Source: Babylonia areolata
Lineage: Eukaryota; Mollusca; Gastropoda; Neogastropoda; Buccinidae
Length of the DNA: 64,000 bases
Assembly (NCBI RefSeq): GCF_041734735.1
Contig: NC_134889.1
Span: 727,501-791,500 of the forward strand
Direction: 5' to 3'
Shown here: in pieces, positions 21,501-34,600 of the stretch
How positions within the stretch are numbered: the first letter of the stretch is position 1
How the letters are laid out: each line of letters opens with the position of its first letter
The notes under the pieces: model-generated
Seen by the model: only the letters and a program-made list of their open reading frames with translations
Database searches by the model: none
What the model was told of the DNA's origin: nothing
Position numbers and translations under genes: made by a program

Positions 21501-24305
21501 CTGTTCTTGGAGTAGGCCAGGATCTGATGACTTCCACTTTGGATGGGTCCGCTTCAATACCATCCTTTGAAACAACGTGGCCGATGTACACAACCTTTTC
21601 TGCAAAGAACTTGCATTTCTTTGGCGACAGCTTGAGACCCGATTCCCTGATTCTTTTGAAGATTTTCTCCAGGCGTTCCATGTGTTCTTCGTAGGTCTTG
21701 GAGAACACAATGAGGTCATCGAGGTAAATCAGACATATCTTGTGATGGTATTCTGAAAAGATGTCTTCCATCAATCTCTGGTAAGTTGACGGGCTGTTGC
21801 AAAGACCCATAGCAAGCCTATTGAACTCAAAGAATCCAAGAGGGCCAGCTGTGAATGCAGTTCTTTCCTTGTGGCACTCCTCAATTTCTATCTGATAATA
21901 TGCACTTTTCATGTCCAGGACAGTAAAGTAGTGGGAACCTGAGAGGCAGTCAAGGATTTCGTCAATACGTGGTAAAGCGTAGGAATCCTTCACCGTGCGT
22001 CTGTTCAATTCTCTGAAATCCACACACATTCTCAGTGCACCATTCTTCCGTCGGACAAGAACAATAGGTGAAGACCATGGACTGTATGACCTTCTGATGA
22101 TTCCTGCGGTCAGTAGTTGTTGAAGATGAGTCTTCACTTCGTCGTACATGGGAGGAATACGATGATGCCTCTTCTTGAAGGGCTCTGGGTTGCTGAGTTC
22201 AATCCTGTGCTTCACTCGCCCTGTGAAACCAATGTCACATTCATCCGCTGAAAAGATACCCTGGTATTGCAGGATTAAGCCTGTTGCTCTATCCACAAGT
22301 TTTGGTGACAGAGTTTCAGAGGTGATCTCAATCGTCTCTGAAAGCGGCACAGGCATCCCTGGTGTTGAGTCTCGTACTTCTGTCTGCGAGTAGATGGTGA
22401 CAGGCTGAATTTCACACAGCACAGTCCTGGGAGGTAGAGTAACTGTGTGGGTTGATGTATTTGCAATGTTGACGTCCACCCGCCCGTTTTTCTTGTAGCT
22501 GTAGCTGATGAGAGTTGGAGCTACATCTAGACCATCATCCAGGTTTATATGAGGCTGCAGGAGGGCGCATGTGGACTGATAGGGGAGATCTTTGTCAACA
22601 ACACCTTGAACAACCACGTTCTGATTTGGGTAAATCGTAACTAGCTGAGATTCTGCCAACTTTACCAACCCAAGGCAGTATTTCATCCGTTCCAGTCTTC
22701 TCTCTCGAAGCACAATGCACCTGAAGGCGATGTACCAAGATGTTGCCATGTCAGCTTTCTGAAGAAACTTGTCCATACTGGGCCTTGCAATCTGCTATTG
22801 TTTGTGACAAGATGTTGGTTCCAAGAAGAACAGGCACCGTGCTGTTATATTTGCTGTCAGGGACTACCAAAAAGATACAAGGGGCTGCCTTATCTATCAA
22901 GTCTGGGACTGACATTCCAGGGTCAATGTAACCAAGGTAAGGCAACTGTTGTCCATCAGCACATTCAATATCCAGCAGGCTGTCTAACTGCTGAATCTCC
23001 AGGTGACTCAAAAACTTGGAGTGAAAGGACTGACTAACAGTGGAGACAGATGAGCCAGTGTCCAGGAGAGCCACTGCTTGCTGTCCCTCAATGAAGATCT
23101 CAGCTTCGTTGGCGTGACCAGTGAGTCCTTCCAAAGGCCTTTTTTTTTCTTGAGGCTGTTGTCCCAAACCTATGAGTCGCCTCTCGTCATAGGTTTTCTG
23201 TGAAAATCCTGCTTGAGATGATCTAATCTCACCCGACATCCAGCAGCAACGTGGTCAAACTGGCCACATCTGTAGCACTGGATCCGGCGCTAGCATGACA
23301 CTGAAGATCTGTCTCTGTGATGCCTCTTTGTTTCTGGGGTATAATGACTCTGATTCTTCTTGAGCAGCAGCAGACTTAGTTCGCCAGTACTGTGGTTGGT
23401 TTTCCCTTTGCTGACTTTGGGCGTTTGAAGTGACCCGTTTCTTTAAGTTTGCAATCTCATTTGTAAGTTGTTGGATTTGCGAAGTTAGTTTCTTGATGGC
23501 TGACGTTTCTTCCGATGACTGGTTCATTTTCGATACCACTGGCTTTTTAGGGACATTGAACTGAGGATGTTTTTCAAGTCGACGAAGATCAGTTCTCAGT
23601 TCATCAAAATCTTTTATTCGGTCGTAGATGTACATGGAGATGTCCTTCAGCTCACACCTCAGTCCTGTCCATAGCACAGTGCACAGCATCTCGTTGGGAG
23701 AAGAGGGGAGGGGGCCTTGCTTCTTTACTTGATCCAGGATCTCTTCCAGTCTGCAACTCCAGTCAGCTACAGACTCCCCAGGGCCTTGTCTGGCACCATA
23801 AAATGTGGCCAGGAGGTCCGACTCCGTGTCTACAGTTCCGTAGATACTGTCCATCTTCTTTATTATGTCAGATACAGAAGCATCTGTTCCCATTCTTATG
23901 AGCACTCTTCCCGCTTGACCATGAAGTGATGATCTGATGGCATTTGAGACTTCTTTCTCTGGATACCGATTTGCTGTCAGGCTAGAAAGTTGATGCCTCC
24001 ATACAGGATAGCTTTCTATGTCCTCCCCGGTGAACCTCACGAGCCATGGTTTACCAGTAGTCACATTGACAACAGTAGTTGGAGTTGAAGTGTCAGCCAT
24101 GGCAGAAACATCCGAATACTTGCTCTCAGCCATTTTAAGAAAACAACTTCCAATAAATAATTCGTTTTAAATGTCTGAAGGTATGGCTGAAAGGAAAATC
24201 CTTCTCTCGAGAGGGGTGAAGCTTTGTGGGCGGTGAGAACCAGTCAGTGAACACTGGCAACACTGGGGTGACGTTCTGAGTGGTGATTAATATTGGGCGC
24301 CATTT

Positions 24306-25176
24306 TGTAGCCGGTTGGGCAGGGTTCTTTCACCACGTCAGCACCAGTTTTCGTCAAGGCTTTATTCAGGACAAGACGGGGAACATATCGGGACTTGGGT
24401 AAAGGGAACAGGAGAGTGGGGGGTTAAAGGGCAAGGGACTGTCCTCGTGAAAGGCGGGAAATAAATAAATAAATGAATGATTGATTACCCTGTGGACAAA
24501 ACAACAAAGTCCTCGTAAGCAAGCGTACAGTAATGTCTATCTACGTTCATTCACTCATTCACTCCAAACATCACTTTACCAAATATTTCACATGAATTCT
24601 ACAAGTGTTACAAACGTGTGATAAGACTAAACTATCCCATTAATTGAAATGAGCAATTGCTTCCCGATTCGAAATTGTCTAAATTCTTAAAGATATTTAT
24701 ATAAATCCTAGCAACTTCAAAACGTTCAGTTAAGATTAACTCGGTTATTCAAAACAATTGCAAATCCGTCCAAATGCATAACATCTAAACTCAAAGTAAA
24801 CTGATAGAATAATATTAATAAGGAAATACAAATAGCATTTACATTTTGGTATCAATTTCTCAATGCTAGAAATGCTTACTGTAAAGTATGATATATTTCA
24901 CTCACCCTATCAGGTTGACAGAGGCCTGCACATACACTGCTGTTGCCTGTTCTCTTTTAAAGCTAACTGAGAACTGATGATATTGGTTCTACAAGGAAAG
25001 GGTAGGAGAACTCACTTCGTAAAAACATATCAAGATGCAGCACATCCACCCTACATGATTATTATTTTGCACGTGAAGTTATGATGCTAAAGCTAACACG
25101 GGTCATAAACGTGCACTCTCTCTCTCTCTCTCTCTCTCTCTCTGCGGGGCAAAGAGGACAATTTCAGCCTGTTACA
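24306..25176 (-). repeat. LTR (5' LTR of the Ty3/Gypsy element)
   Basis: Partner of 17673-18541. In the minus-strand sense it is upstream of gag and is followed by the primer-binding site. Confidence 0.95.
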
Positions 25177-25180
25177 ATTT

Positions 25181-25412
25181 GTTTCAATTATTCCAGGCAG
25201 GCAGACAGACAGATAGACACAGACCGTTTCTGATTTAGTTGAATACGTGCATGTGTGGCCACAATGGACAAGCGAAACAACAAACTGAAAATCTAAGAAA
25301 GCAAGCGAAAAGATTGTTTCGTTCCATATTTTATTTTATTTTTCTGTCCTTAATTTGTTTATTTTATTTTCTTCTTTTCTTCAAAAATTCTTTCGTTATC
25401 TTTAATGAAGAT
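25181..25412. other. short unique spacer between LTR element and LINE
   Basis: Contains GGCAGACAGACAG-type short repeats and T-rich sequence. No gene seen. Confidence 0.5.
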
Positions 25413-27570
25413 GGCGTGTTAAGATAAGATAAGATAAGATAAGATAAGATAAGATAAGATAAGATAAGAATAACTTTATTATCTCCAACTGGAGAAATTT
25501 GGTCTGGTGCATTATCACAACATAGACAAGTAAACAACATGGGGACCATAACAGTTTGAGGGCAAGGAGATGAGGTTGTATTGTGTTAAAAGCAGAAGAG
25601 AAGTCAACAAAAAGGATACGAACGAAAGATCCCGTGTTATTCAAATGAAGGAAAGCATTATGAAGGAGAGTTAGGATAGCATCGTCAGTACTTCTGTGTG
25701 CTCTATAAGCAAACTGAAGAGAGTCAAGCTGCTGTTCAGTGAAAGAAAGAAGATGTCGGAGAATAATTTTTTCAAAGCATTTCATCACTACTGAAGTCAG
25801 GGCAACAGGACGGTAATCATTTAGTGCGGCTGGGTTCTTTTTCTTGGGGATAGGACAGATAGTAGATTTTTTCCAGATGCTGGGGACAGAGCAGTCCTTC
25901 AGAGACCAGTTGAAAATTTTACAGAACACGTCACACAACTGGGAAGCACATGTTTTCAGTAATTTTCCGCAGATATTGTCGGGGCCAATTGCCTTCGTGA
26001 CATTCAGTTTTAAAAATAAAGATTCAACAACTTTTGCATCGATCTCAAAGTCTTCACCTGTGTTCCTATCTTTGATCTTTTCCTGCAACTGTGAGATAAC
26101 ACTATCCAGTTCCCTTCCCAGATCATTCCTTTCAAAGCGACAGTAGAAATCATTCAGTTTATTTGAAAAATCAATCTGTTCATCCTTTTCCATTTTACAA
26201 GCTACTGTTTTCCTTTTCGTTTCTCCAGTGATAATTTTTAACCCATCCCATGCATCTGCCATTCTTCCCGTCTGAAACTGTTGCTCTACTTTTGACTTGA
26301 ATTCCCTCTGTCCCCTTCGTAATTCACCTCCAAGCTTCTTTTGTATCAATTTCCTATCCTTCTTGTTCCCTGACTGAAACGCTACCTTTTTCTCGTTTAA
26401 AATTGTTTTGAGAGACTTTGAGATCCATGGTTTGTTGTTGGGGAAAAGTTTAATTATTTTTGTCGGAATTATCATGTCTTCACAGAAACTGATATAAGAT
26501 GTAACAACATCAGCTGCTTCATGAACATTCTCACATGGGTCAGTCAACACACTCCAATCAGTACAATCAAAACATCCTCTCAGTTCATCCACACTCTCTG
26601 ACGTCCAAACTTTCACACTCTTTTTCACAATCGGCTCTGTCTGTATCTTTGGTCTGTAGGCTGGGATTAAATGAACAACATCATGATCAGATACACCCAC
26701 TGGTGCAAGGGGAACAGATTTGTAGGCATTAGGAATGTTCCAGTAACACAGATCGATTGTCTTGTCCAGTCTGGTCCGGCAGGTAACATATTGTTTAAAA
26801 GAAGGTAAGGCTTTCTTTAAATCACAATGATTAAAATCTCCAACAATAAAACACGGGGCGTCAGCAGAGATGAGTTGAAGGTCGCGAACAACACCTGCGA
26901 TCGTCCTTCCTGCACGTGCAGCAGATGCCTGGTCAAAGACTGGGGCGTACACAACAGTCAAGAAAATACGGCCGAACTCACGTGGCAGGTATCGAGGCCT
27001 CAGCGACACTGATATGAGTTCAAGTTCCTGTGTACACAGTTGCTTCTTCACACACACATTCGCACTGTCACACCACTTCTCATTGACATACAGGCACACG
27101 CCACCACCCATTTTCTTCCCCACTTTCTTGCAGTCTCTGTCCATTCTGTACGGAGTGTTAAAACCATCAATCGCAACACATTCATTCGACACTTTCTCAC
27201 TAAACCAGGTTTCAGTAAAACAAAGCACACACGAGTTTCTAAAATCATTTAAAAATCGACAGTTTGCTCGTACTTCATCTAAATTACAGTTTCTGCCGTT
27301 TGGATTAAGAGATCTGACATTGGATAAAATCATAGATGGCAGTGGGGGCTTAGTTTTATTTTTTCTCAGTCTTCTCTTCACGCCTCCTCTCTTTCCTCTC
27401 TTTCGTGCTTTCTTTCTCTCACCTTCTCTTTCATTCTCTTCATCATCACAAATAAGATCACGGGGTAAAAGTTGCTCAGTAAAAGCGGATGGGTCGCGCA
27501 CTGACCGTAAACTGAGAAGAAAATCACGGTCGTAATGTAAGGCGCCTGTACCTCCTCGCTGTCCGCCATT
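25413..27570 (-). mobile_element. CR1/Rex1-like LINE with internal deletion
   Basis: One frame of about 699 codons on the minus strand carries an apurinic-type endonuclease (SNVRSLNPNGRN, LCFTETWF, GGGVCLYVN, FIVGDFNH, VSDHDVVHLIP), then reverse transcriptase (LNDYRPVALTSVVMKCFEK, LQFAYRAHRSTDDA, LFVDFSSAFNTI). Straight after RT motif A the sequence jumps to the 3' UTR (ATTTCTCCAGTTGGAG) and a (TTATC)n tail at about 25420-25470. The YADD box and the rest of the RT are deleted, so the copy cannot move by itself. The upstream basic stretch (REGERKKARKRGKRG) may be the start of the ORF2 protein. Assignment within the Jockey superfamily is by motif style and is tentative. Confidence 0.85.
25420..25470. 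repeat. (AAGAT)n LINE tail microsatellite
   Basis: About ten AAGAT repeats on +, the 3' tail of the adjacent LINE. Confidence 0.9.
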
Positions 27571-28191
27571 TAAATCACCCGGTGATATCGGTTTGTACTA
27601 CATACGCATGTGCGTGTGTGCGTGTGTGTGTGCCGTGCGCGCGTGTTGTGTGTACATATGTGAGAGACTGTACTGTGCGACTGTATCAGAATTGGAATGT
27701 CATGTTCTTTATCTCTTGTTTTGTTGCTGTTGTTTTTGCCTGTATTGCTGTGTGTACATAATTATATCAAAATGAAATGAGCTGCGAGGGTGTATGAACT
27801 TGAATGCTCCCACAAGCTCCAAAGAGCTTCAACACGGACACAACCAGAAACCAGTAACAACCTTTCGTTTTTGATAGGGTGGGATTGGGGAGCCGGGTTC
27901 TGGTTTAATTTCTCTGTGACTCTTATATATCTGCATTCTAGTGGGTGGCAAGTTGTGTGACTTGTCAAGAGAAACATTATTTGTTGTTTACAATTAAAAA
28001 CAGTCACTGCTACTTGCACACTGAATGTCTGCTGGGACAACCCAGAAAATGTGTGAACTCTGACCTAAGGGGGAGTGACTCTAAAATAGCACCCACTTGC
28101 GGAGCGGGGAACTCGTGACTAGATCACTTGTTCAAGTTGTTGTCAGTTGTCGGCCGAGTCTTCTTCGGGACACTTTGCGACAAAAAGCACC
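27571..28191 (+). promoter_or_regulatory. RNPEP 5' flank and 5' UTR
   Basis: The sequence includes a (GT)n stretch near 27605-27650, then unique sequence up to the ATG. An in-frame extension upstream of the ATG has no other ATG. No clear TATA element; the transcription start cannot be fixed from sequence. Confidence 0.4.
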
Positions 28192-28360
28192 ATGGCACCG
28201 CTTCACTCCGACTTGGTGACTGACGTGGCAACTTCATCCAATTTCCATGATGTACGAACCACGGCCATTCACCTGGACCTTGATGTTAATTTTGACAAGA
28301 AAACTATCACCGGACTGGAACAAATCACCTTGATGGTGTTGAAGACTGGCGTCAAGAAAG
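28192..28360 (+). CDS. RNPEP: RNPEP exon 1 (start codon)
   Basis: The ATG at 28192 has a strong context (GCACCATGG). It encodes [18 protein letters not shown], paralleling the PLHS..VDVASASNF start of human aminopeptidase B as recalled, then [15 protein letters not shown]. The donor is GAAAG|GTAATC (phase 1). Confidence 0.92.
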
Positions 28361-28582
28361 GTAATCTATTCAGCGCTTTCTGATCTTGATCTACTCATGA
28401 TGTGTAGACCAACGATAGTGGAGGAAAACAAGCGCTAGAAACCAGCTACACCATCATTCAACAAGAGAGGCAAAGCCTTCGAGATTCGCTAATACAACAA
28501 AGGAATTAAGAGGGGAAAAAAAGAAGAAAAAAGAGAAATGTATAACCTTGTTAAAAGTAATAAAACTAAAACACGCACACAG

Positions 28583-28643
<61 letters not shown>

Positions 28644-31600
28644 TTTGATTTAGATCTGTATGTGTGAAAAAAAGGGAAAAAGTTAAATAACGGGAACATG
28701 GGCAGCTTCACAGATGGAATTGTTCCCTTTCAAGCCTGCAGTTTTCAGTTCTATGTATGATCAATTCTGACAAAAAGCAGAAAATATTCAGAATGATATA
28801 TGTTGATAGGCCCACTGGTCTTGTGTACAGCACTCAATTGGTGCACAGAAAAAGAACCCATGGCAACAAGAGTGTTGTCTTCTGGCAAAATTATGTAATA
28901 AGAAATCCACTCTGATAATTATACAAATATATAATGGTTCGAATTGAGCGGGTGCCCAGATGCAAATGGTATGAAAAGTTGGCTTGGGCATGCAAATTTT
29001 CTGCCAAGAGTGCCCAGTTGGCACTCAGAAATTGATAGAGGTGAAAGAAAATTAAAAGACACACCTAGAAGTAGAAGGCAAGCTTGAACGCGGTCGATCA
29101 AAATGTAAAGTGTCTGCTGCAGCTTGCTTCGCGGATCAGCATCTTTGCATGTGTGCGATTGGATGTTGACGTTCATGGCGCTTTAGCGACGAACAGTGTT
29201 TCCCATCTTCAATGTTAAGAGAAAGCTCCCGAAACAGATGAACATTGGCACATTTTATTTTATTTTAATATGCTGGCACCCAAAACCACAATTGGGCACT
29301 CAAATATTTTGTCCAGAAAAAAAATAAAAAGTTAAATTCTGACCTTGTATAAACATGCACTAAAGGCCTGACAAGCTCGTTGGGTTATGCTGCTGTCAGG
29401 CATCTGCCTAGCAGATGTGGTGTAGCTTATATGGATTTTTTTTTAACGCAGTGATGCCTCCTCAAAGAAACTGAAATTGAAACCACATCCGGAATGCGTT
29501 GTTCAGTTCAGTTCAATTCCATTACCCAAGGAAGCCTCACTGCATTTGGACAAATCCTTATACGCCACACTACATCTGCTAAGCTGAAAATGCTTGAAAA
29601 AATTGACAAACAGTCCTGTTGATTTTTATGATGCATCAGAAGTGATTATTTGATTTCATGTTGAAAGCCATTGATTTTTCCAGTGCTGCTTGACATTCAT
29701 GAGACACTGAAGGTGTTGGCAGTGACCGATGTGCAGTCCGGTCAGCAGCTCCAGTTTTCAACCTCAGACTTCGCTAAGTATGGCTCCACCCTCACAATAC
29801 AGGTTTGTCAGTGAGTGCACTACAAGCATTATACAGCTGTGTCAGTGTGTGCACTACAAGCATTATACAGGTGTGTCAGTGTGTGTGTCCTACAAGCATT
29901 ATACAGGTGTCTGTGTGTGTGCATTACAGGCATTATACAGGTGTGTCAGTGTGTGCACTACAAGCATTATACAGCTGTGTCAGTGTGTGTGCACTACAAG
30001 CATTATACAGGTGTGTCAGTGTGTGCACTGCAAGCATTATACACGTGTGTCAGTGTGTGCACTGTGTGTGTCAGTGTGTGCACTACAAGCATTATACAGG
30101 TGTGTCAGTGTGTGTGCCCCACAAGCATTATACAGGTATGTCAGTGTGTGCACTCTAAGCATTATACAGGTGCGTCAGTGTGTGCACTACAAGGATTATA
30201 CATGTAATACTACAGTGATGTGTCAGTGAGCATCCTAAAACCATTAATTACCATCGTAGTCAATGCTGTTTCTCTGCCTTTGGGTGTTGTGTTTGTTAGC
30301 CAATGATGGTGTTTGTCAGCCAGTTACAGTGTTTAACCAATAATGTTTTTCAACCAATGATGTTTGTCAACCAGTAATGATGTTTGTCAGCCAGTAATGA
30401 TGTTTGTCAGCCAGTAATGATGTTTGTCAACCAGTAATGATGTTTGTCAACCAATAACGATGTTTGTCAGCCAGTAATGATGTTTGTCAACCAGTAATGA
30501 TGTTTGTCAGCCAGTAATGATGTTTGTCAACCAGTAATGATGTTTGTCAGCCAGTAATGATGTTTGTCAACCAATAATGATGTTTGTCAGCCAGTAATGA
30601 TGTTTGTCAACCAATAACGATGTTTGTCAGCCAGTAATGATGTTTGTCAACCAATAACGATGTTTGTCAGCCAGTAATGATGTTTGTCAACCAATAACGA
30701 TGTTTGTCAGCCAGTAATGATGTTTGTCAACCAATAACGATGTTTGTCAGCCAGTAATGATGTTTGTCAACCAATAACAATGTTTGTCAACCAACATTGA
30801 TGTTTGTGAATGAACGATGTTTGTCAACCAATAACAATGTTTGTCAACCAATAACAATGTTTGTCAACGAACGATAATGTTTGTCAATGAACGATGATGT
30901 TTTGTCAGACAATAACAAAGCGTGCTGCTCTGTATGACTGTGTAGCTGCCTAAAGAGCCGACCCCAGACAGCCAGCTGGTCATTCACATTGACTATGTGG
31001 CCTCCGGGGGACCAGGTGTGGTGTGGCTGGATGAGGCTCAGACAGCAGGTAGGGGTCAGGTGTGGTGTGGCTGGATGAGGCTCAGACAGCAGGTAGGGGT
31101 CAGGTGTGTGGCTGGATGAGGCTGACAGCAGGTAGGGGGCCAGGTGTGGTATGGCTGGATGAGGCTTAGACAGCAGGTAGGGGTCAGGTGTGTGGCTGGG
31201 ATGAGGCTGACAGCAGATAGGGGTCAGGTGTGGTGTGGCTGGATGAGGCTGACAGCAGTAGGGGCCAGGTGTGGTGTGGCTGGATGAGGCTCAGACAGCA
31301 GGTAGGGGTCAGGTGTGTGGCTGGATGAGGCTCATACAGCAGGTAGGGGTCAGGTGTGTGGCTGGATGAGGCTGACAGCAGGTAGGGGTCAGGTGTGGTG
31401 TGGCTGGATGAGGCTGACAGCAGGTAGGGGTCAGGTGTGTGGCTGGATGAGGCTGACAGCAGGTAGGGGTCAGGTGTGTGTGGCTGGATGAGGCTGACAG
31501 CAGGTAGGGGTCAGGTGTGGTGTGGCTGGATGAGGCTTGACAGCAGGTAGGGGTCAGGTGTGTGGCTGGATGAGGCTGACAGCAGGTAGGGGTCAGGTGT

Positions 31601-34600
31601 GGTGTGGCTGGATGAGGCTGACAGCAGGTAGGGGTCAGGTGTGGTGTGGCTGGATGAGGCTCAGACAGCAGGTAGGGGTCAGGTGTGTGGCTGGATGAGG
31701 CTGACAGCAGGTAGGGGTCAGGTGTGGTGTGGCTGGATGAGGCTGACAGCAGGTAGGGGCCAGGTGTGGTGTGGCTGGATGAGGCTGACAGCAGGTAGGG
31801 GTCAGGTGTGGTGTGGCTGGATGAGGCTCACAGCAGGTAGGGGTCAGGTGTGGTGTGGCTGGATGAGGCTCAGACAGCAGGTAGGGGTCAGGTGTGTGGC
31901 TGGATGAGGCTGACAGCAGGTAGGGGTCAGGTGTGGTGTGGCTGGATGAGGCTGACAGCAGGTAGGGGTCAGGTGTGGTGTGGCTGGATGAGGCTCAGAC
32001 AGCAGGTAGGGGTCAGGTGTGTGGCTGGATGAGGCTCATACAGCAGGTAGGGGTCAGGTGTGTGGCTGGATGAGGCTGACAGCAGGTAGGGGTCAGGTGT
32101 GGTGTGGCTGGATGAGGCTGACAGCAGGTAGGGGTCAGGTGTGGTGTGGCTGGATGAGGCTGACAGCAGGTAGGGGTCAGGTGTGGTGTGGCTGGATGAG
32201 GCTCAGACAGCAGGTAGGGGTCAGGTGTGTGGCTGGATGAGGCTCAGACAGCAGGTAGGGGTCAGGTGTGTGGCTGGATGAGGCTGACAGCAGGTAGGGG
32301 TCAGGTGTGGTGTGGCTGGATGAGGCTCAGACAGCAGGTAGGGGTCAGGTGTGTGGCTGGATGAGGCTGACAGCAGGTAGGGGTCAGGTGTGGTGTGGCT
32401 GGATGAGGCTGACAGCAGGTAGGGGTCAGGTGTGTGGCTGGATGAGGCTGACAGCAGGTTATGAGGTTTGAAAGCACTGTATAAGTGGACTACTACAGTG
32501 GTTATTGTGAATGTGATGACCACAGGCTGGAACCACTACATGTAATACTACAGTGATTACTATGATGACTACAGTCAGGAAGAAGTTGTACATCGACATG
32601 TAATACTACAGTGATTACTATGATGACTACAGGTGGGAAGAAGTATATGTAATACTACAGTGATTACTATGATGACTACAGGTGGGAAGAAGTACATGTA
32701 ATACTACAGTGATTACTATGATGACTACAGGTGGGAAGAAGTACATGTAATACTACAGTGATTACAATGATGACTACAGGTGGGAAGAAGTAGTACATGC
32801 AATACTACAGTGATTACTATGATGACTACAGGTGGGAAGAAGAAGTACATGTAATACTACAGTGATTACTATGATGACTACAGGTGGGAAGAAGTGCATG
32901 TGATACTACAGTGATTACGATGATGACTACAGGTGGGAAGAAGAAGTACATGTAATACTACAGTGATTACTATGATGACTACAGGTGGGAAGAAGTGCAT
33001 GTGATATTACAGTGATTACTATGATGACTACAGGTGGGAAGAAGAAGTACATGTAATACTACAGTGATTACTATGATGACTACAGGTGGGAAGAAGTGCA
33101 TGTGATACTACAGTGATTACGATGATGACTACAGGTGGGAAGAAGAAGTACATGTAATACTACAGTGATTACTATGATGACTACAGGTGGGAAGAAGTAC
33201 ATGTAATACTACAGTGATTACTATGATGACTACAGGTGGGAAGAAGTAGTACATGTAATACTACAGTGATTACTATGATGACTACAGGTGGGAAGAAGTA
33301 GTACATGTAATACTACAGTGATTACTGTGATGACTACAGGTGGGAAGAAGTACATGTAATACTACAGTGATTACTATGATGACTACAGGTGGGAAGAAGT
33401 AGTACATGTAATACTACAGTGATTACTGTGATGACTACAGGTGGGAAGAAGTAGTACATGTAATACTACAGTGATTACTGTGATGACTACAGGTGGGAAG
33501 AAGTACAGTGATTACTGTGATGACTACAGGTGGGAAGAAGAAGTACATGTAATACTACAGTGATTACTGTGATGACTACAGGTGGGAAGAAGAAGTACAT
33601 GTAATACTACAGTGATTACTGTGATGACTACAGGTGGGAAGAAGAAGTACATGTAATACTACAGTGATTACTGTGATGACTACAGGTGGGAAGAAGAAGT
33701 ACATGTAATACTACAGTGATTACTGTGATGACTACAGGTGGGAAGAAGAAATACATGTAATACTACAGTGATTACTATGATGACTACAGGTGGGAAGAAG
33801 AAGTACATGTAATACTACAGTGATTACTGTGATGACTACAGGTGGGAAGAAGAAGTACATGTAATACTACAGTGATTACTGTGATGACTACAGGTGGGAA
33901 GAAGTACAGTGATTACTGTGATGAGTACAGGTGGCAAGAAGAAGTACATGTAATACTACAGTGATTACTGTGATGACTACAGGTGGGAAGAAGTACATGT
34001 AATACTACAGTGATTACTGTGATGACTACAGGTGGGAAGAAGTACATGTAATACTACAGTGATTACTATGATGACTACAGGTGGGAAGAAGTACATGTAA
34101 TACTACTGTGATGACTACAGGTGGGAAGAAGAAGTACATGTAATACTACAGTGATTACTGTGATGACTACAGGTGGGAAGAAGTACATGTAATACTACAG
34201 TGATTACAATGATGACTACAGGTGGGAAGAAGTACATGTAATACTACAGTGATTACTGTGATGACTACAGGTGGGAAGAAGTACATGTAATATTACAGTG
34301 ATTACTGTGATGACTACAGGTGGGAAGAAGAAGTACATGTAATACTACAGTGATTACTGTGATGACTACAGGTGGGAAGAAGTACATGTAATACTACTGT
34401 GATGACTACAGGTGGGAAGAAGAAGTACATGTAATACTACAGTGATTACTGTGATGACTACAGGTGGGAAGAAGAAGTACATGTAATACTACAGTGATTA
34501 CTGTGATGACTACAGGTGGGAAGAAGAAGTACATGTAATACTACTGTGATGACTACAGGTGGGAAGAAGAAGTACATGTACACCCAGGGACAGGCGGTCA

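Larger units (their letters stand above)
17669..25180 (-). mobile_element. Ty3/Gypsy LTR retrotransposon, fossil copy
   Basis: LTRs lie at 17673-18541 and 24306-25176 (869 and 871 bp). They start and end TG...CA and are flanked by a 4-bp ATTT duplication. The element reads on the minus strand. A primer site beginning TGGCGCCCAA (tRNA-Lys-like) follows the right-hand LTR and a purine tract (GGGGAGGA) precedes the left-hand one. Parts in order are gag (about 24.1-23.2 kb, with a CCHC knuckle near its end), protease (LDTGSS, about 23.2-22.8 kb), reverse transcriptase with YLDD and RNase H (about 22.8-20.9 kb), and integrase with zinc finger and DDE core (about 20.9-18.9 kb). There is no envelope and no chromodomain that I can see. 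The copy is broken, with about four interruptions. The LTRs differ at roughly 1% of sites, so insertion was recent. Confidence 0.93.

Noticed and set aside
27378-27569. 63-codon frame starting MADSEEVQAPY upstream of the LINE frame
   Set aside because: Overlaps the LINE start in another frame; it could be a LINE leader but has no support.
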